Positions 1 through 8,439 of a DNA stretch of 28,222 nt are shown here, piece by piece. This DNA is from a virus. The notes under the pieces were generated by a model, which did no database searches, was not told the DNA's origin, and saw nothing but the letters and a program-made list of their open reading frames with translations. Where the stretch lies: IMG/VR virus record IMGVR_UViG_3300006928_000052, positions 1 through 28,222 of that record; one strand, 5' to 3'. Numbering within the stretch: position 1 is the first letter of the stretch; each line of letters begins with the position of its first letter. The position numbers and the translations under genes were made by a program.

Positions 1-1580
1 GAACTGTTTGGAGAATATATTACCCATTTATTTGTTGAGTCGGATAATAATTCAAGTCCGGCTTGATTATCTGTTGATTCAATAGTAATTTTTTGAACAC
101 CCGCACCCTTTACGTGAAGGTTTGTATCGGGAGCATTAGTACCTATTCCTACTTTACCATCGTAAGAACCTTGTGAACCACCAACGAAGAAATCGGGAGT
201 ACCGCCCGCATTTCCTATCTCGACATCTGCTTCTCCATTATATGATAGATGTAGTTTTGACGTAGAATCTTCTTCATAGTGAAGTGCCAAATCATTTCCT
301 GCTACTAATCTAATTCCATCTATGTCAAATTTAATGTAAGTATCTGAATCTCCATTATGACGAAGATATGAGTTTATACCGATGTCTCCCGCTACATCTA
401 ATTCGTAGTCGGGAGCATCAGTACCTATTCCAACTTTACCATCTTCTAAGATACGCATTCTTTCTGTACCTGCGGCTTCAGTTCCATCTGCTCCTGTATG
501 AAATCTAATAGTAGTAGCAGGTTCACCCGAACCTGTTCCGCCCCCTAGATAAAGAGAATTATATCCATTTGCGGAATACCCATAAATTCCTGTCCATATA
601 TTTGTACCTGCATAAGTTTCAAACATTAACCTACCATCTTTAGCGGTATTTGCCGCTTCACTACTAGAAGCCAATATATTTCCAATAACGTGTAATTTTT
701 CAGTTGGAGAAGTAGTACCTATTCCAACTCTAGCATTTGCACCATCAATTACCAATATGTCGGAATCATCTGCCGCACCTAGATACAATTTACTGCTTGC
801 TTGTCGGTCATAAATATAGGAAATTGTTGCCGACTTAGTTATTAAGAGCGAACTTCCATCTGAACTACTTTCATCAGTATCACTAAGATATATTCTAGGA
901 GTTGAAGACTGAACATATAAATTAGTTCCATCATATGTGAGGGTCGCTTCACCATTTATATTACTACCATCTACCGCAGTTACAATGCGATTGTTACTCC
1001 CGTTAGCAAGAGATAAGTTGCTACCTATTCCTGCAAGACTACTTGCACTAGACCACTGAAAATTACCACTACCATCCGTAGTTAAGGCTTGGTTTGCACT
1101 ACCATCTGTGGCAGGTAATACCCATATTTGATTAGCAGATAAAGCAGGGGCTTCAAACCCTACATAGTTAGCACCTTCATAAAATCTTAATTCTTTGTTA
1201 GAACCATTTAATGATAAATTACCGGAAATATCAGTATCACCATCTACATCTAGTAAAGCGCTTGGGCTTGTATTACCTATTCCTACTTTACCATCATTAA
1301 TTACCATGCTTGAATCTGTGGAATAGTCTCCACTAACACCAAAAGCGAGAACAGTATCATCAGTCCATATATTACCCCAAGCATTACTGCCACCAATAAA
1401 GACAGAAGCATTACTTGTTCTCTCAAACTTAGCAATAGCACCGCTATCGCCGCTTGCCACTTTTACATGAAGGGTTTCAGCAGGAGAAGTAGTACCTATT
1501 CCTAGACTGCCCGCTATACTGGATGTTCCAGTTCCGTCTACTTGCAGTCCTTTTCTTACTTTAAAATCTTTTTCCACCAT
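1..1580 (-). CDS. Fibre-like protein with VGIGT repeats, C-terminus cut by window edge
   Basis: An open frame runs from an ATG at 1580 to the left edge without a stop (526 codons plus two bases), so the C-terminus is missing. It starts MVEKDFKVRKGLQVDG, closely matching the start of the next gene upstream (MAETDFKVQKGIIVSDG). This supports the chosen start and suggests a shared virion-attachment end. The rest is low-charge, rich in Gly, Ser, Thr and Asn, with at least five copies of a VGIGTxxPxxxLxV motif spread along it. I know that motif from tail-fibre and adhesin proteins of marine phages. Probable role: a trimeric receptor-binding fibre on the virion surface. It follows the 891-aa fibre gene after 28 bases. 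Its base composition is visibly AT-richer than the neighbouring fibre genes (TTA, GAA, AAT and ATA are frequent), which hints at separate acquisition. The fibre-type call is fairly safe; the receptor is unknown. Confidence 0.85.
   Translation of the reverse strand, partial: MVEKDFKVRKGLQVDGTGTSSIAGSLGIGTTSPAETLHVKVASGDSGAIAKFERTSNASVFIGGSNAWGNIWTDDTVLAFGVSGDYSTDSSMVINDGKVGIGNTSPSALLDVDGDTDISGNLSLNGSNKELRFYEGANYVGFEAPALSANQIWVLPATDGSANQALTTDGSGNFQWSSASSLAGIGSNLSLANGSNNRIVTAVDGSNINGEATLTYDGTNLYVQSSTPRIYLSDTDESSSDGSSLLITKSATISYIYDRQASSKLYLGAADDSDILVIDGANARVGIGTTSPTEKLHVIGNILASSSEAANTAKDGRLMFETYAGTNIWTGIYGYSANGYNSLYLGGGTGSGEPATTIRFHTGADGTEAAGTERMRILEDGKVGIGTDAPDYELDVAGDIGINSYLRHNGDSDTYIKFDIDGIRLVAGNDLALHYEEDSTSKLHLSYNGEADVEIGNAGGTPDFFVGGSQGSYDGKVGIGTNAPDTNLHVKGAGVQKITIESTDNQAGLELLSDSTNKWVIYSPNS
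139..1510 (-). repeat. Five dispersed VGIGTxxP coding repeats
   Basis: The partial fibre gene carries five copies of a degenerate repeat encoding [VL]GIG[TN]xxPxxxLxV. Their conserved cores lie near 139-161, 421-443, 711-734, 1271-1295 and 1489-1510. On the plus strand each contains a near-identical acctattcc core. The variants read GIGTTSPAETLHV, VGIGNTSPSALLDV, VGIGTTSPTEKLHV, VGIGTDAPDYELDV and VGIGTNAPDTNLHV. Spacing is irregular (roughly 220 to 540 bases), so this is a protein-domain repeat and not a tandem DNA array. Each copy probably caps one beta-structured segment of the fibre shaft. Confidence 0.85.
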
Positions 1581-1608
1581 ATTCTTTTCACCATGATTTC
1601 ACTTTCCA

Positions 1609-4284
1609 TCATTGTTTGATTACCTGTGTCGCTGTGACAGCGCTCTTGAACGTGCCGCTGGACGTGGGTGTGAACTTTAATTGTATTTTACCACTGCCGC
1701 CTGAACCTGACTTTGCAGCACTGACCGTGCCTAATGGAGTATCGCTGTTACTAGCGATATATGCATAGGTGGTCATGAATATAGCGTTGTTATCAGCAGG
1801 TTCGCTTGCTCCCTTGTAAGTTACTAGAACCTCGAATGCATCCACATTAGTACCATCACTCACTTGTCCTACATACTTGACAGTCCTGTAAGTGGCATAG
1901 AGATACTCCTCTATCATGTATGCCGTACCACCAGTCCAAGACTGACTTGTCAATGCGTTAGTCTCTATGACCGATACCACATCTGCACTAGTACCGACTC
2001 CAACTTGCGTGAACTGCCCTGTGGTAGCAGTTGTGACTCCTATCGTGCTGTTGTCTATCGTACCGCCGCTTATTGTCAGGTCATTAGCGACATAGGTATC
2101 AGTGATTGCAGTCCCGTTCCAAACGCCAGTCGCTATCGTCCCGACGCTAGTGAGACTAGAATTAAGAACCGTACTGCCGAGTGTGGTTTGAGTAAGCACA
2201 TCGTTAGAATTAATAATCAACTTCTTACCACTTGCTAGTTCTAAGTTTTCGGATGATGTCCAAGCATCGCTGCTGTCCACCCAGTTGAATGTCTTGTTTC
2301 CCTGACTGGATACTAGGGTTATACCACCACCGTCTACAGCAGCATCATTACCTAGACCCTTAGCGAGTTCTATGTTCTTGTCATCCAGTTCTATGGTGGT
2401 GGAGTTGACTGTGGTGGTCGTTCCATCCACTTGCAGATTACCGGCTATCGTGACTGTGGAGGACGCTGCCGCTGCACCGCCTGTGATGGTCAGCACGTTC
2501 TCGACACTGCCGTTGCTGCCTGAAGTGGCCACTGCGAATTGCATCGAACCCTTTTCGGAATTGCTAGTTACATCTTCTGCTTTCACTTTTATCATACCAA
2601 AGTTTTGGTTGTTTCCAGCGCTGTCATTGCCGTACCACTGTATATATCCGAAGATATCGTTGTTCTGACCTCCCTCATTACTGCCAAGCGCTCTGTTCGT
2701 GGTAAATCTAAGAACTTGACCATTTACAGCACTACCATTATCGGATGCTGTGTTCTTCAATACTAGACCGATAGCATCACTACTTGCACCAGTCTGAGTG
2801 AGTAGGCCACTAACTGAGTTGAATGTGAGGTTAGTCCCTGTCTTCGGCGCTAGGCTTCCGCTCGCTGCCGTTGCGAATAGTGGGAAGCATGTGGTATCTG
2901 ATGACTCGTCTGCCACTGTGACCGTGGCTGCATTTCCGGTGACATTCACTGGAGGGGTGTATGTGAAAACGCCCGTGCTGTTGTTGTAGGCTAGGCTACC
3001 ATCTCCCGATGGCGTACCCTCGCTGCCTACAGACAGGTCGCTGAGTGCTATTCCACCGCTTTGCGCTACCCAAGAAAGTGTACCAGTAGTTGTAGATTGC
3101 AGCACCTTACTACTACTGGAGGGGAAATCAGTAGGTAGAGTGTAAGTCTGAGCACCAGTGTTGTTTGAAGAAATGGCATTGGACGATGCTAGAAATCTAA
3201 TTTCCCTCTCAGCAGCACCACTCGTTGCCCCTGTGAAAGCAAAATATGCACCGACTCTATTTAGGGTGGTATTTCCGCTTGTATCGATTTCAAGACGGGC
3301 TTGCCCAGTTCGCATTGGATTTTCGCTTGAATCTGCTACGTTATCATAGTCCTTCGCTATGTAACCTATTGCGAAGTTACCTGTGGTTGCTTGTCTGCCG
3401 ACACCCCAACTATCAGCATTCGTAGCATCGCTTCTACCTACTGTGTAGATGGTTCCTTGTCCTGTGTTGGGTGCCTCTTCCGCGTTGTCTACAATAAACA
3501 CACCACCCATGTGCTCTACATGCATTCCCGCTAGGTCGTCGTTGGCTATGTCAGAGTATAACCTCACCTCTGCGTACTTATTGGTATTAGCACTGGCAGC
3601 ACTCCCACCACCACCTAGATTTCCACCTGATGCTACGTAGTCACCATTGATTTGCAGTAGGGTGTTGGTCTCTCTAGCAGTTCCGTTTACCCTAGCGTGA
3701 CTAGTAGCGAGCAAGGAAGTGACAGATGCTGTTGCTTGTGCAGCCGCACCGATGATTGTACCATCTATCGAGCCACCATTTATGTCTACGTTTTGTCCGA
3801 AGACAATCTGCTCGCTGCTATTAGTTGTGATGAACTTCATGTAGGAATTACCGCCTTCATTGATGTTGAGGGCGTCTGCTAGATTGTCTCCGAGGGTTAT
3901 CTTGGATTTGGTTGTGTTAGCGCCGCTGAAGTCTATGTTGAGACCAGTCCCGGCTGCATCGACGCTTATGCTGTCTGCGTTTATGTCACCTGCATTGGTG
4001 ATATTTCCTTCACTCAGATTGAGGCTCGTGGAGATGATGACCTCGCCAGTTCCCTTCGGCGTTATGTTGATGTCGAGGTTAGCAGTACCGCCGTCCGCTG
4101 TCGCTGCTATCGTGTTCCCTCTGATGTCAAGCCCCGATGAGGTCAGTGTGCTGCTAGCGTGGGTGTTGAACTCCTTTGCATATACAACCGCATCAGTGCC
4201 ACTGCTACCGCTTGCATTGGATACGACTATATTACCATCGCTTACGATGATACCCTTTTGAACCTTGAAGTCTGTTTCTGCCAT
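1609..4284 (-). CDS. Tail fibre-like protein, 891 aa
   Basis: This is a large Gly/Ser/Thr/Asn-rich protein with almost no Cys, typical of a phage fibre. Residues 1-17 match the N-terminus of the downstream partial fibre. Around 420-500 lie LAYNNSTGVFTYTPP and SSDTTCFPLFATAASGSLAP, and around 701-727 lies GSTVLNSSLTSVGTIATG followed by VWNGTAI. I recognise all of these as common segments of marine phage tail fibres. Residues 616-687 are a module also present in the 796-aa protein (547-619). Residues 770-891 form a C-terminal beta domain resembling the end of that same protein, preceded by a degenerate VGVGT element near 761. The ATG at 4284 is preceded by GAGGA at good spacing. The gene starts nine bases after the stop of the 796-aa gene. 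Likely role: host-recognition fibre. The receptor and its exact place on the virion cannot be told. Confidence 0.88.
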   Translation of the reverse strand: MAETDFKVQKGIIVSDGNIVVSNASGSSGTDAVVYAKEFNTHASSTLTSSGLDIRGNTIAATADGGTANLDINITPKGTGEVIISTSLNLSEGNITNAGDINADSISVDAAGTGLNIDFSGANTTKSKITLGDNLADALNINEGGNSYMKFITTNSSEQIVFGQNVDINGGSIDGTIIGAAAQATASVTSLLATSHARVNGTARETNTLLQINGDYVASGGNLGGGGSAASANTNKYAEVRLYSDIANDDLAGMHVEHMGGVFIVDNAEEAPNTGQGTIYTVGRSDATNADSWGVGRQATTGNFAIGYIAKDYDNVADSSENPMRTGQARLEIDTSGNTTLNRVGAYFAFTGATSGAAEREIRFLASSNAISSNNTGAQTYTLPTDFPSSSSKVLQSTTTGTLSWVAQSGGIALSDLSVGSEGTPSGDGSLAYNNSTGVFTYTPPVNVTGNAATVTVADESSDTTCFPLFATAASGSLAPKTGTNLTFNSVSGLLTQTGASSDAIGLVLKNTASDNGSAVNGQVLRFTTNRALGSNEGGQNNDIFGYIQWYGNDSAGNNQNFGMIKVKAEDVTSNSEKGSMQFAVATSGSNGSVENVLTITGGAAAASSTVTIAGNLQVDGTTTTVNSTTIELDDKNIELAKGLGNDAAVDGGGITLVSSQGNKTFNWVDSSDAWTSSENLELASGKKLIINSNDVLTQTTLGSTVLNSSLTSVGTIATGVWNGTAITDTYVANDLTISGGTIDNSTIGVTTATTGQFTQVGVGTSADVVSVIETNALTSQSWTGGTAYMIEEYLYATYRTVKYVGQVSDGTNVDAFEVLVTYKGASEPADNNAIFMTTYAYIASNSDTPLGTVSAAKSGSGGSGKIQLKFTPTSSGTFKSAVTATQVIKQ

Positions 4285-4293
4285 ATTCTATCC

Positions 4294-6684
4294 TCATATC
4301 GCAAATGCTTGCCATCCTATCTTGTATGCGTAAGTGTCGCCATTCTGAGTGCCCGGTGCTGTGAGTGTTAGTCTCACGTTATCACCGCTGATATCCGCGC
4401 CAATAGTCACAGCAGCGATGCCTGTATCGCTTCTTACTGAGCCATACGTCGTCACAGACGCAGCACTGCCAGTATGAGTGAGCAACACTTCGTGAGCCTC
4501 GTATCTAGTGTCGGTGCTGTTGATGAGTTCGACCATTATCTTAGCACTGCGGAACTGAGTCTTGGTGAATAGGTTCACGTTGGTTGCTGATGAACTGCTA
4601 AGAGCACCTGAGCCGTTAACGTAATCAAATCCTATGCTCTTCATCTGCAAAGTTGCTAGTGGTGTACCTTGCTTAACTCCCACTCTGTCATTCGCAACAT
4701 CTACTTTCAACACATCCGTGTCTATGGCAACCGTGCTGCTGCCTGTGATGGTGGTGGCGGTGAGCGCACCGCTGTCCAGCGATGTAAAATAACCATTAGT
4801 CCATTTCCTCCCGCTTGTCCCCACTGTCTTGCCCGAACTCTTCTGCACCAAGTGCTCACTGGATTCCCAAGCATCGGTTGTGTTATTCCAAAGGAAATCC
4901 TTGTCCCCGTCGGACGAGTCGACGATGATTCCAGCGCCGTTGACAGCACTATCTCCACCTGCTCCCTTGCCGACTTCTATGGTCAAGTCCTCGACCTCTA
5001 TCGTACCCACGTTCAGGGTCGTGCTGTCACCGCTGACGGTCAAGTTACCAGTCACAGTCAGGTCATTGTTGACAACTAGCGTGGTAGCGCCTATGTTGGT
5101 TATGGTGTTCAGGTTCGTCGGTAGGTCGCCGCTTGCTATTGTGTCGAATATGATTGCATCAGGTGTGCTGTTGACTTGCAGGAACTTGTTCGCCGCACTA
5201 GTGAAGTTGGCCGGTGTGTCTGTTAGACCTAGAATAGTGGTTGCACCGACGCTATCTCCATCGAGCAGAATCTTGGTAGAACCAAAGTACAACCTGTCAT
5301 CGTCCTCATCTCTCCACAACGTGCTAGCAGAAGGCGAACCGGGATTGGTTGTGACTGAACTCTTGAAGACTATACCAGTGGGGTTCTCAAGCAGGTTGTT
5401 CATAGAAACCTTGCCATTTATAGTAAGTATGTTTGAGGAGTAACTAAGGTCTGAAGACGCGGAGAAGTTGTTGCCGCTCTTGACCTGTATCTGACCGTTT
5501 GCGCTTCCGGCTACTGCTACGTTGATGTTTCCTGATACGAAGGATTGTTGCCATCCGTTGTCTGAATCTGCACCACCTGCATTTCCTGCCCAAGTGAATA
5601 TGATGCTCTGACCCGCTGCTATTGTGTATGAGTTCGCACCGCTGTTCCCGTCGTTCGAGCCATTGAATGAGATTGCAGAGGAGTCGCTACTGTAATTGTA
5701 TACGTTTATCGTGTGGCTGATTGGAAAATCACCTACTGGATTCAACTGTCGTGTGCCTCCAGCGGCGTGTAGGAGGAAGTGAGTACCACCATCCTTCTTG
5801 AAGGTCAGATTACCATTCATGTTTTCGTTAAGTATGGTCGCGTTAGGCCCTAGTCTCCAAGTGTACCTAGCGCTACCTTGTTCACCGCTGAAGAATAGAA
5901 CGCTCTCATCAGCCTCGTTCTTGCTCATCCATAGAGCACCAAACTTAGAGCCTGTGAAAGAGCCATTCTCATTACTACCCCCATGCATACCATCAAGCAA
6001 ATCGTGCTTGTTGATTCTGTTGGTGTAGACTGCGACATCATCCTTCGTCATAGGAGCCATGTATAATGGCGCATTAGGACGGATGAAAGTACGCATGTCA
6101 TATATGTTAGCGACAGTAAGATTCAAGTCGTTATTCGTACCATTAGATGCATCCCTTGTTACTTTGAGAACTGCTAACACAGTACTTTGTTTGCTTGAAA
6201 GTGCAGATTTAGGGTCACTAAGGAATGCTTCAGGAGTGATTGGAAATCCACTTGTTACTGGAGTGCCCATCTCGACCTGTATATGCGAACTACCACCATT
6301 CGTAGATACATACACTACTAGGAGGGCTGTATGTGACGCATTAGTGAGTTCAGTACCTCCGCCCTCTATGGTAGATGACTTGAGTTGTAATGAGAAGTCC
6401 AATGGGTCATCATGCCCAGCATCGTAGCCACCGCCAAAGTCCACTAGCAGACCATCTATGGATGCATAGCCTCCTTTAATTGTCAGTACGTTAACCGATG
6501 CTGATATCGCACCCGGTAAGTCTGCTGGTGTGTTTCTTCTTCCTGATGTACTAGTAGCACCATCCTCGTACAGCATAATTCCATTTCCATGGATTGCTTC
6601 ATACAGATTAGTCAATGAAGGTGACAAGAGAAAGTCACCATCGGTGAGGTTTTCCTTAATATTACCACTTAATGGATTCGCCAT
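4294..6684 (-). CDS. Tail fibre or baseplate-attached fibre-like protein, 796 aa
   Basis: The N-terminal half (MANPLSGNIKENLTDGDF...) differs from the other two fibres. It carries a VLTIKGGYASIDGLLVDF stretch (about 66-83) of the kind seen where phage fibre proteins meet the baseplate; that attachment role is inference. The C-terminal half is clearly fibre-like: SDTPANFTSAANKFLQVNS, then a module at 547-619 that parallels 616-687 of the 891-aa protein (both contain a [DN]AW[ET]SSE[HN]L motif and end in SGK). A degenerate DRVGVKQGTPLATLQM repeat follows (about 666-681), then a C-terminal beta domain (682-796) related to the end of the 891-aa protein. The ATG at 6684 follows GAGGTG by seven bases and lies one base after the stop of the 114-aa gene. 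Likely role: first fibre of the set, perhaps linking fibres to the tip. Confidence 0.85.
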   Translation of the reverse strand: MANPLSGNIKENLTDGDFLLSPSLTNLYEAIHGNGIMLYEDGATSTSGRRNTPADLPGAISASVNVLTIKGGYASIDGLLVDFGGGYDAGHDDPLDFSLQLKSSTIEGGGTELTNASHTALLVVYVSTNGGSSHIQVEMGTPVTSGFPITPEAFLSDPKSALSSKQSTVLAVLKVTRDASNGTNNDLNLTVANIYDMRTFIRPNAPLYMAPMTKDDVAVYTNRINKHDLLDGMHGGSNENGSFTGSKFGALWMSKNEADESVLFFSGEQGSARYTWRLGPNATILNENMNGNLTFKKDGGTHFLLHAAGGTRQLNPVGDFPISHTINVYNYSSDSSAISFNGSNDGNSGANSYTIAAGQSIIFTWAGNAGGADSDNGWQQSFVSGNINVAVAGSANGQIQVKSGNNFSASSDLSYSSNILTINGKVSMNNLLENPTGIVFKSSVTTNPGSPSASTLWRDEDDDRLYFGSTKILLDGDSVGATTILGLTDTPANFTSAANKFLQVNSTPDAIIFDTIASGDLPTNLNTITNIGATTLVVNNDLTVTGNLTVSGDSTTLNVGTIEVEDLTIEVGKGAGGDSAVNGAGIIVDSSDGDKDFLWNNTTDAWESSEHLVQKSSGKTVGTSGRKWTNGYFTSLDSGALTATTITGSSTVAIDTDVLKVDVANDRVGVKQGTPLATLQMKSIGFDYVNGSGALSSSSATNVNLFTKTQFRSAKIMVELINSTDTRYEAHEVLLTHTGSAASVTTYGSVRSDTGIAAVTIGADISGDNVRLTLTAPGTQNGDTYAYKIGWQAFAI

Positions 6685-6685
6685 T

Positions 6686-7030
6686 TTATTGCACCTCTAT
6701 TACTAATTGTATCTTGACTTCATTGTTCACACTCTTATTAATCGGCCTGAAAACATGTCGAGTAATCGGTGTAAACCCATTCGTACCACGTAGTTGCACG
6801 AAGACTTCCTTCAAAGTTTCATCGTAAGAATCGGCTGTTGAGAGCGTACCTTCGACCAAAAGTGTTGCGTTATCGAGTATTTTGACAGTTGGTGATATGG
6901 TGACAGCAGGACGTCCAGCAGCACCATCGGACGAGGTTGCGGGAGTGCCGTCAAATCCTATCACCATCTCGTTGATGTTATTCGCTACTGTTTCTATCAT
7001 TAGTCTCTTCAAATGGTCGTTTGCTGGCAT
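6686..7030 (-). CDS. Small virion protein between hub-like and fibre genes, 114 aa
   Basis: I do not recognise a named family. The protein has a helical-looking start (NDHLKRLMIETVANNINEMV), then a beta-rich body with ITPTxxxILDNATLLVEGTL-like alternation and an end rich in beta strands (HVFRPINKSVNNEVKIQLVI). No signal peptide or membrane segment is visible. Its start overlaps the stop of the hub-like gene by one base (TAATG) and a GAGGGGA ribosome site precedes it, so translation is coupled. Small beta proteins at this place, between the hub and the first fibre, often belong to the baseplate or fibre-attachment layer. That role is inferred from position only. Confidence 0.8.
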   Translation of the reverse strand: MPANDHLKRLMIETVANNINEMVIGFDGTPATSSDGAAGRPAVTISPTVKILDNATLLVEGTLSTADSYDETLKEVFVQLRGTNGFTPITRHVFRPINKSVNNEVKIQLVIEVQ

Positions 7031-8439
7031 TATAATTCCCCTCTCATAGTTATCGACGTTCCCTTGTTTAACCCTAGCACTTTGTTATTCCCACCTATCA
7101 TACCTCTATTTCCGTTTCGGCCAATAAGAAAACCATTCTGTGCTACTTTAGTGAGTGTTATCATGGGTACTATGGTTATGTCGAATGTGTTAAAGAAGGA
7201 AAAGTTCTCCTCCGTAATCTGCTGATTTATGTCCGGGTTTCTAACAGATGACTCAGTAATACCTGTTTCAAATATACCTTGTAGTATACCATCTATACCA
7301 CTCTTCACGCTAGTGAATACGAAGTCCGATACCGAACGCGCCATCTTGTGGGTGGCTTCTATAATGACATGCTTCTGACCGTCGTACATTACTATGTCTC
7401 CCGGCATTAAATCGAATGATGAGGGATGTCCTGCTGTTTCTATTCTACCTTCCATAGCACTATTGGCCTTGAGCATCTTTCTCGCAACCCTCCTTGCTTG
7501 TTGCATGGATGTGATAGATGCATCAAATACGGGGGTTATACCCTCTATTACATCATTGTCGAATCTACCTTGTTGCCTAGACCTATCATCCATAGTTACT
7601 AGAAGTTCCTCGTTAAGGGCTATGTTCCTGCCTCTAACTGATACTCTGTTCTGACTGTCATGCACTGGAATGGTATCCTTGTTGCCCAGTCTTATATTAG
7701 CATCAAGTATTCTTAGGGAGGAGAAGTAAGACATAGGTACGTGTAAGAGCGAACCGAACCTATTGAAGACCGGAATAGCATTGTCGTGCTTGGATAGGTA
7801 TCTTAGCGATGTTATTAGATTGACCCCGTTGAAGTTGGCTGCTAGGAACACATTGCTGTGTTGCCTTCTCTGAGAACTGTTGACCGTGTTCAGCGGATTG
7901 CCTATGGATACGGATGTGATAGAGCCTGTTATGCTATCTCCTAGTCTCATGGCTAAGTCAGTGGTTCTGAATCCCACATCTACTGTCTGCCCGAATCTCA
8001 CAGCATCGTCATTGAATCCTATGCTCCTCAAACTCTTCCCCTTCATGTTTCTTAATTCCACACGCAAGCCTTCATCAGTTAAAGTGGTGGTTTTACCTAG
8101 TAGTCTCTTACCATCATTGACTGCACCGTAGAGAAGAGGAGTGCTCGCATTCTTGCCCTTGCTTCCGTATATCGCGTTTTTCAAAGTATGACCATCTGTC
8201 TCCCTATGTGTCAAATATGCAGTGGACTCGCTTTCTACAAGGGAATATGTTTTCTCAGTGGCTAAGTCGTAGTTCTCAGCATTGTTGTTTTCTATCGTAA
8301 CCTTGCTACCCTCGCTACTACTCTCTACTTTCGCATAGTGCAATGCGTTATCCACAAATACAGGCGCTCTTAGTTTAGTGGCCATGGTTACTAAAGAGGT
8401 ATCAAAACTACCTTGAGCAGGTGTTATTCTTACCATCAT
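7030..8439 (-). CDS. Baseplate hub-like protein (late control D / gp27-like), 469 aa
   Basis: Residues 305-380 have the signature layout of phage tail hub proteins: a helix (SMQQARRVARKMLKANSAM), then a small barrel with GHPSSFDLMPGDIVMYDGQK, and HVIIEATHKMA, where the late-control-D/gp27 fold usually has PGDxVxxxGxxYxVxxVxH. Earlier parts are beta-rich and less clear. The C-terminal end is Gly/Asn-rich (GRNGNRGMIGGNNKVLGLN). Two adjacent ATG codons are available (8439 and 8436). GGAG lies seven bases before the first, which fits that start. The gene overlaps the stop of the giant gene by four bases (ATGA). Likely role: a ring at the distal end of the tail tube onto which the tip and fibres assemble. 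The hub assignment rests on motif layout, not on a search. Confidence 0.75.
   Translation of the reverse strand: MMVRITPAQGSFDTSLVTMATKLRAPVFVDNALHYAKVESSSEGSKVTIENNNAENYDLATEKTYSLVESESTAYLTHRETDGHTLKNAIYGSKGKNASTPLLYGAVNDGKRLLGKTTTLTDEGLRVELRNMKGKSLRSIGFNDDAVRFGQTVDVGFRTTDLAMRLGDSITGSITSVSIGNPLNTVNSSQRRQHSNVFLAANFNGVNLITSLRYLSKHDNAIPVFNRFGSLLHVPMSYFSSLRILDANIRLGNKDTIPVHDSQNRVSVRGRNIALNEELLVTMDDRSRQQGRFDNDVIEGITPVFDASITSMQQARRVARKMLKANSAMEGRIETAGHPSSFDLMPGDIVMYDGQKHVIIEATHKMARSVSDFVFTSVKSGIDGILQGIFETGITESSVRNPDINQQITEENFSFFNTFDITIVPMITLTKVAQNGFLIGRNGNRGMIGGNNKVLGLNKGTSITMRGEL

Noticed and set aside
139-1510. Spaced short repeats considered as a CRISPR array
   Set aside because: The repeats are irregularly spaced (hundreds of bases), degenerate, and in frame with a VGIGTxxP protein motif, so they are coding repeats.
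4829-5443. Plus-strand open frame (204 codons) opposite the 796-aa fibre gene
   Set aside because: Antisense shadow: composition is Ser/Leu/Val/Pro-rich as expected from the reverse of a Thr/Gly/Asn-rich gene, with no recognisable domain and no matching neighbour on that strand.
1-8439. Diversity-generating retroelement acting on the fibre genes
   Set aside because: No reverse transcriptase frame, template repeat or adenine-variable repeat pair is visible in the window. The fibre similarities are ordinary shared modules.
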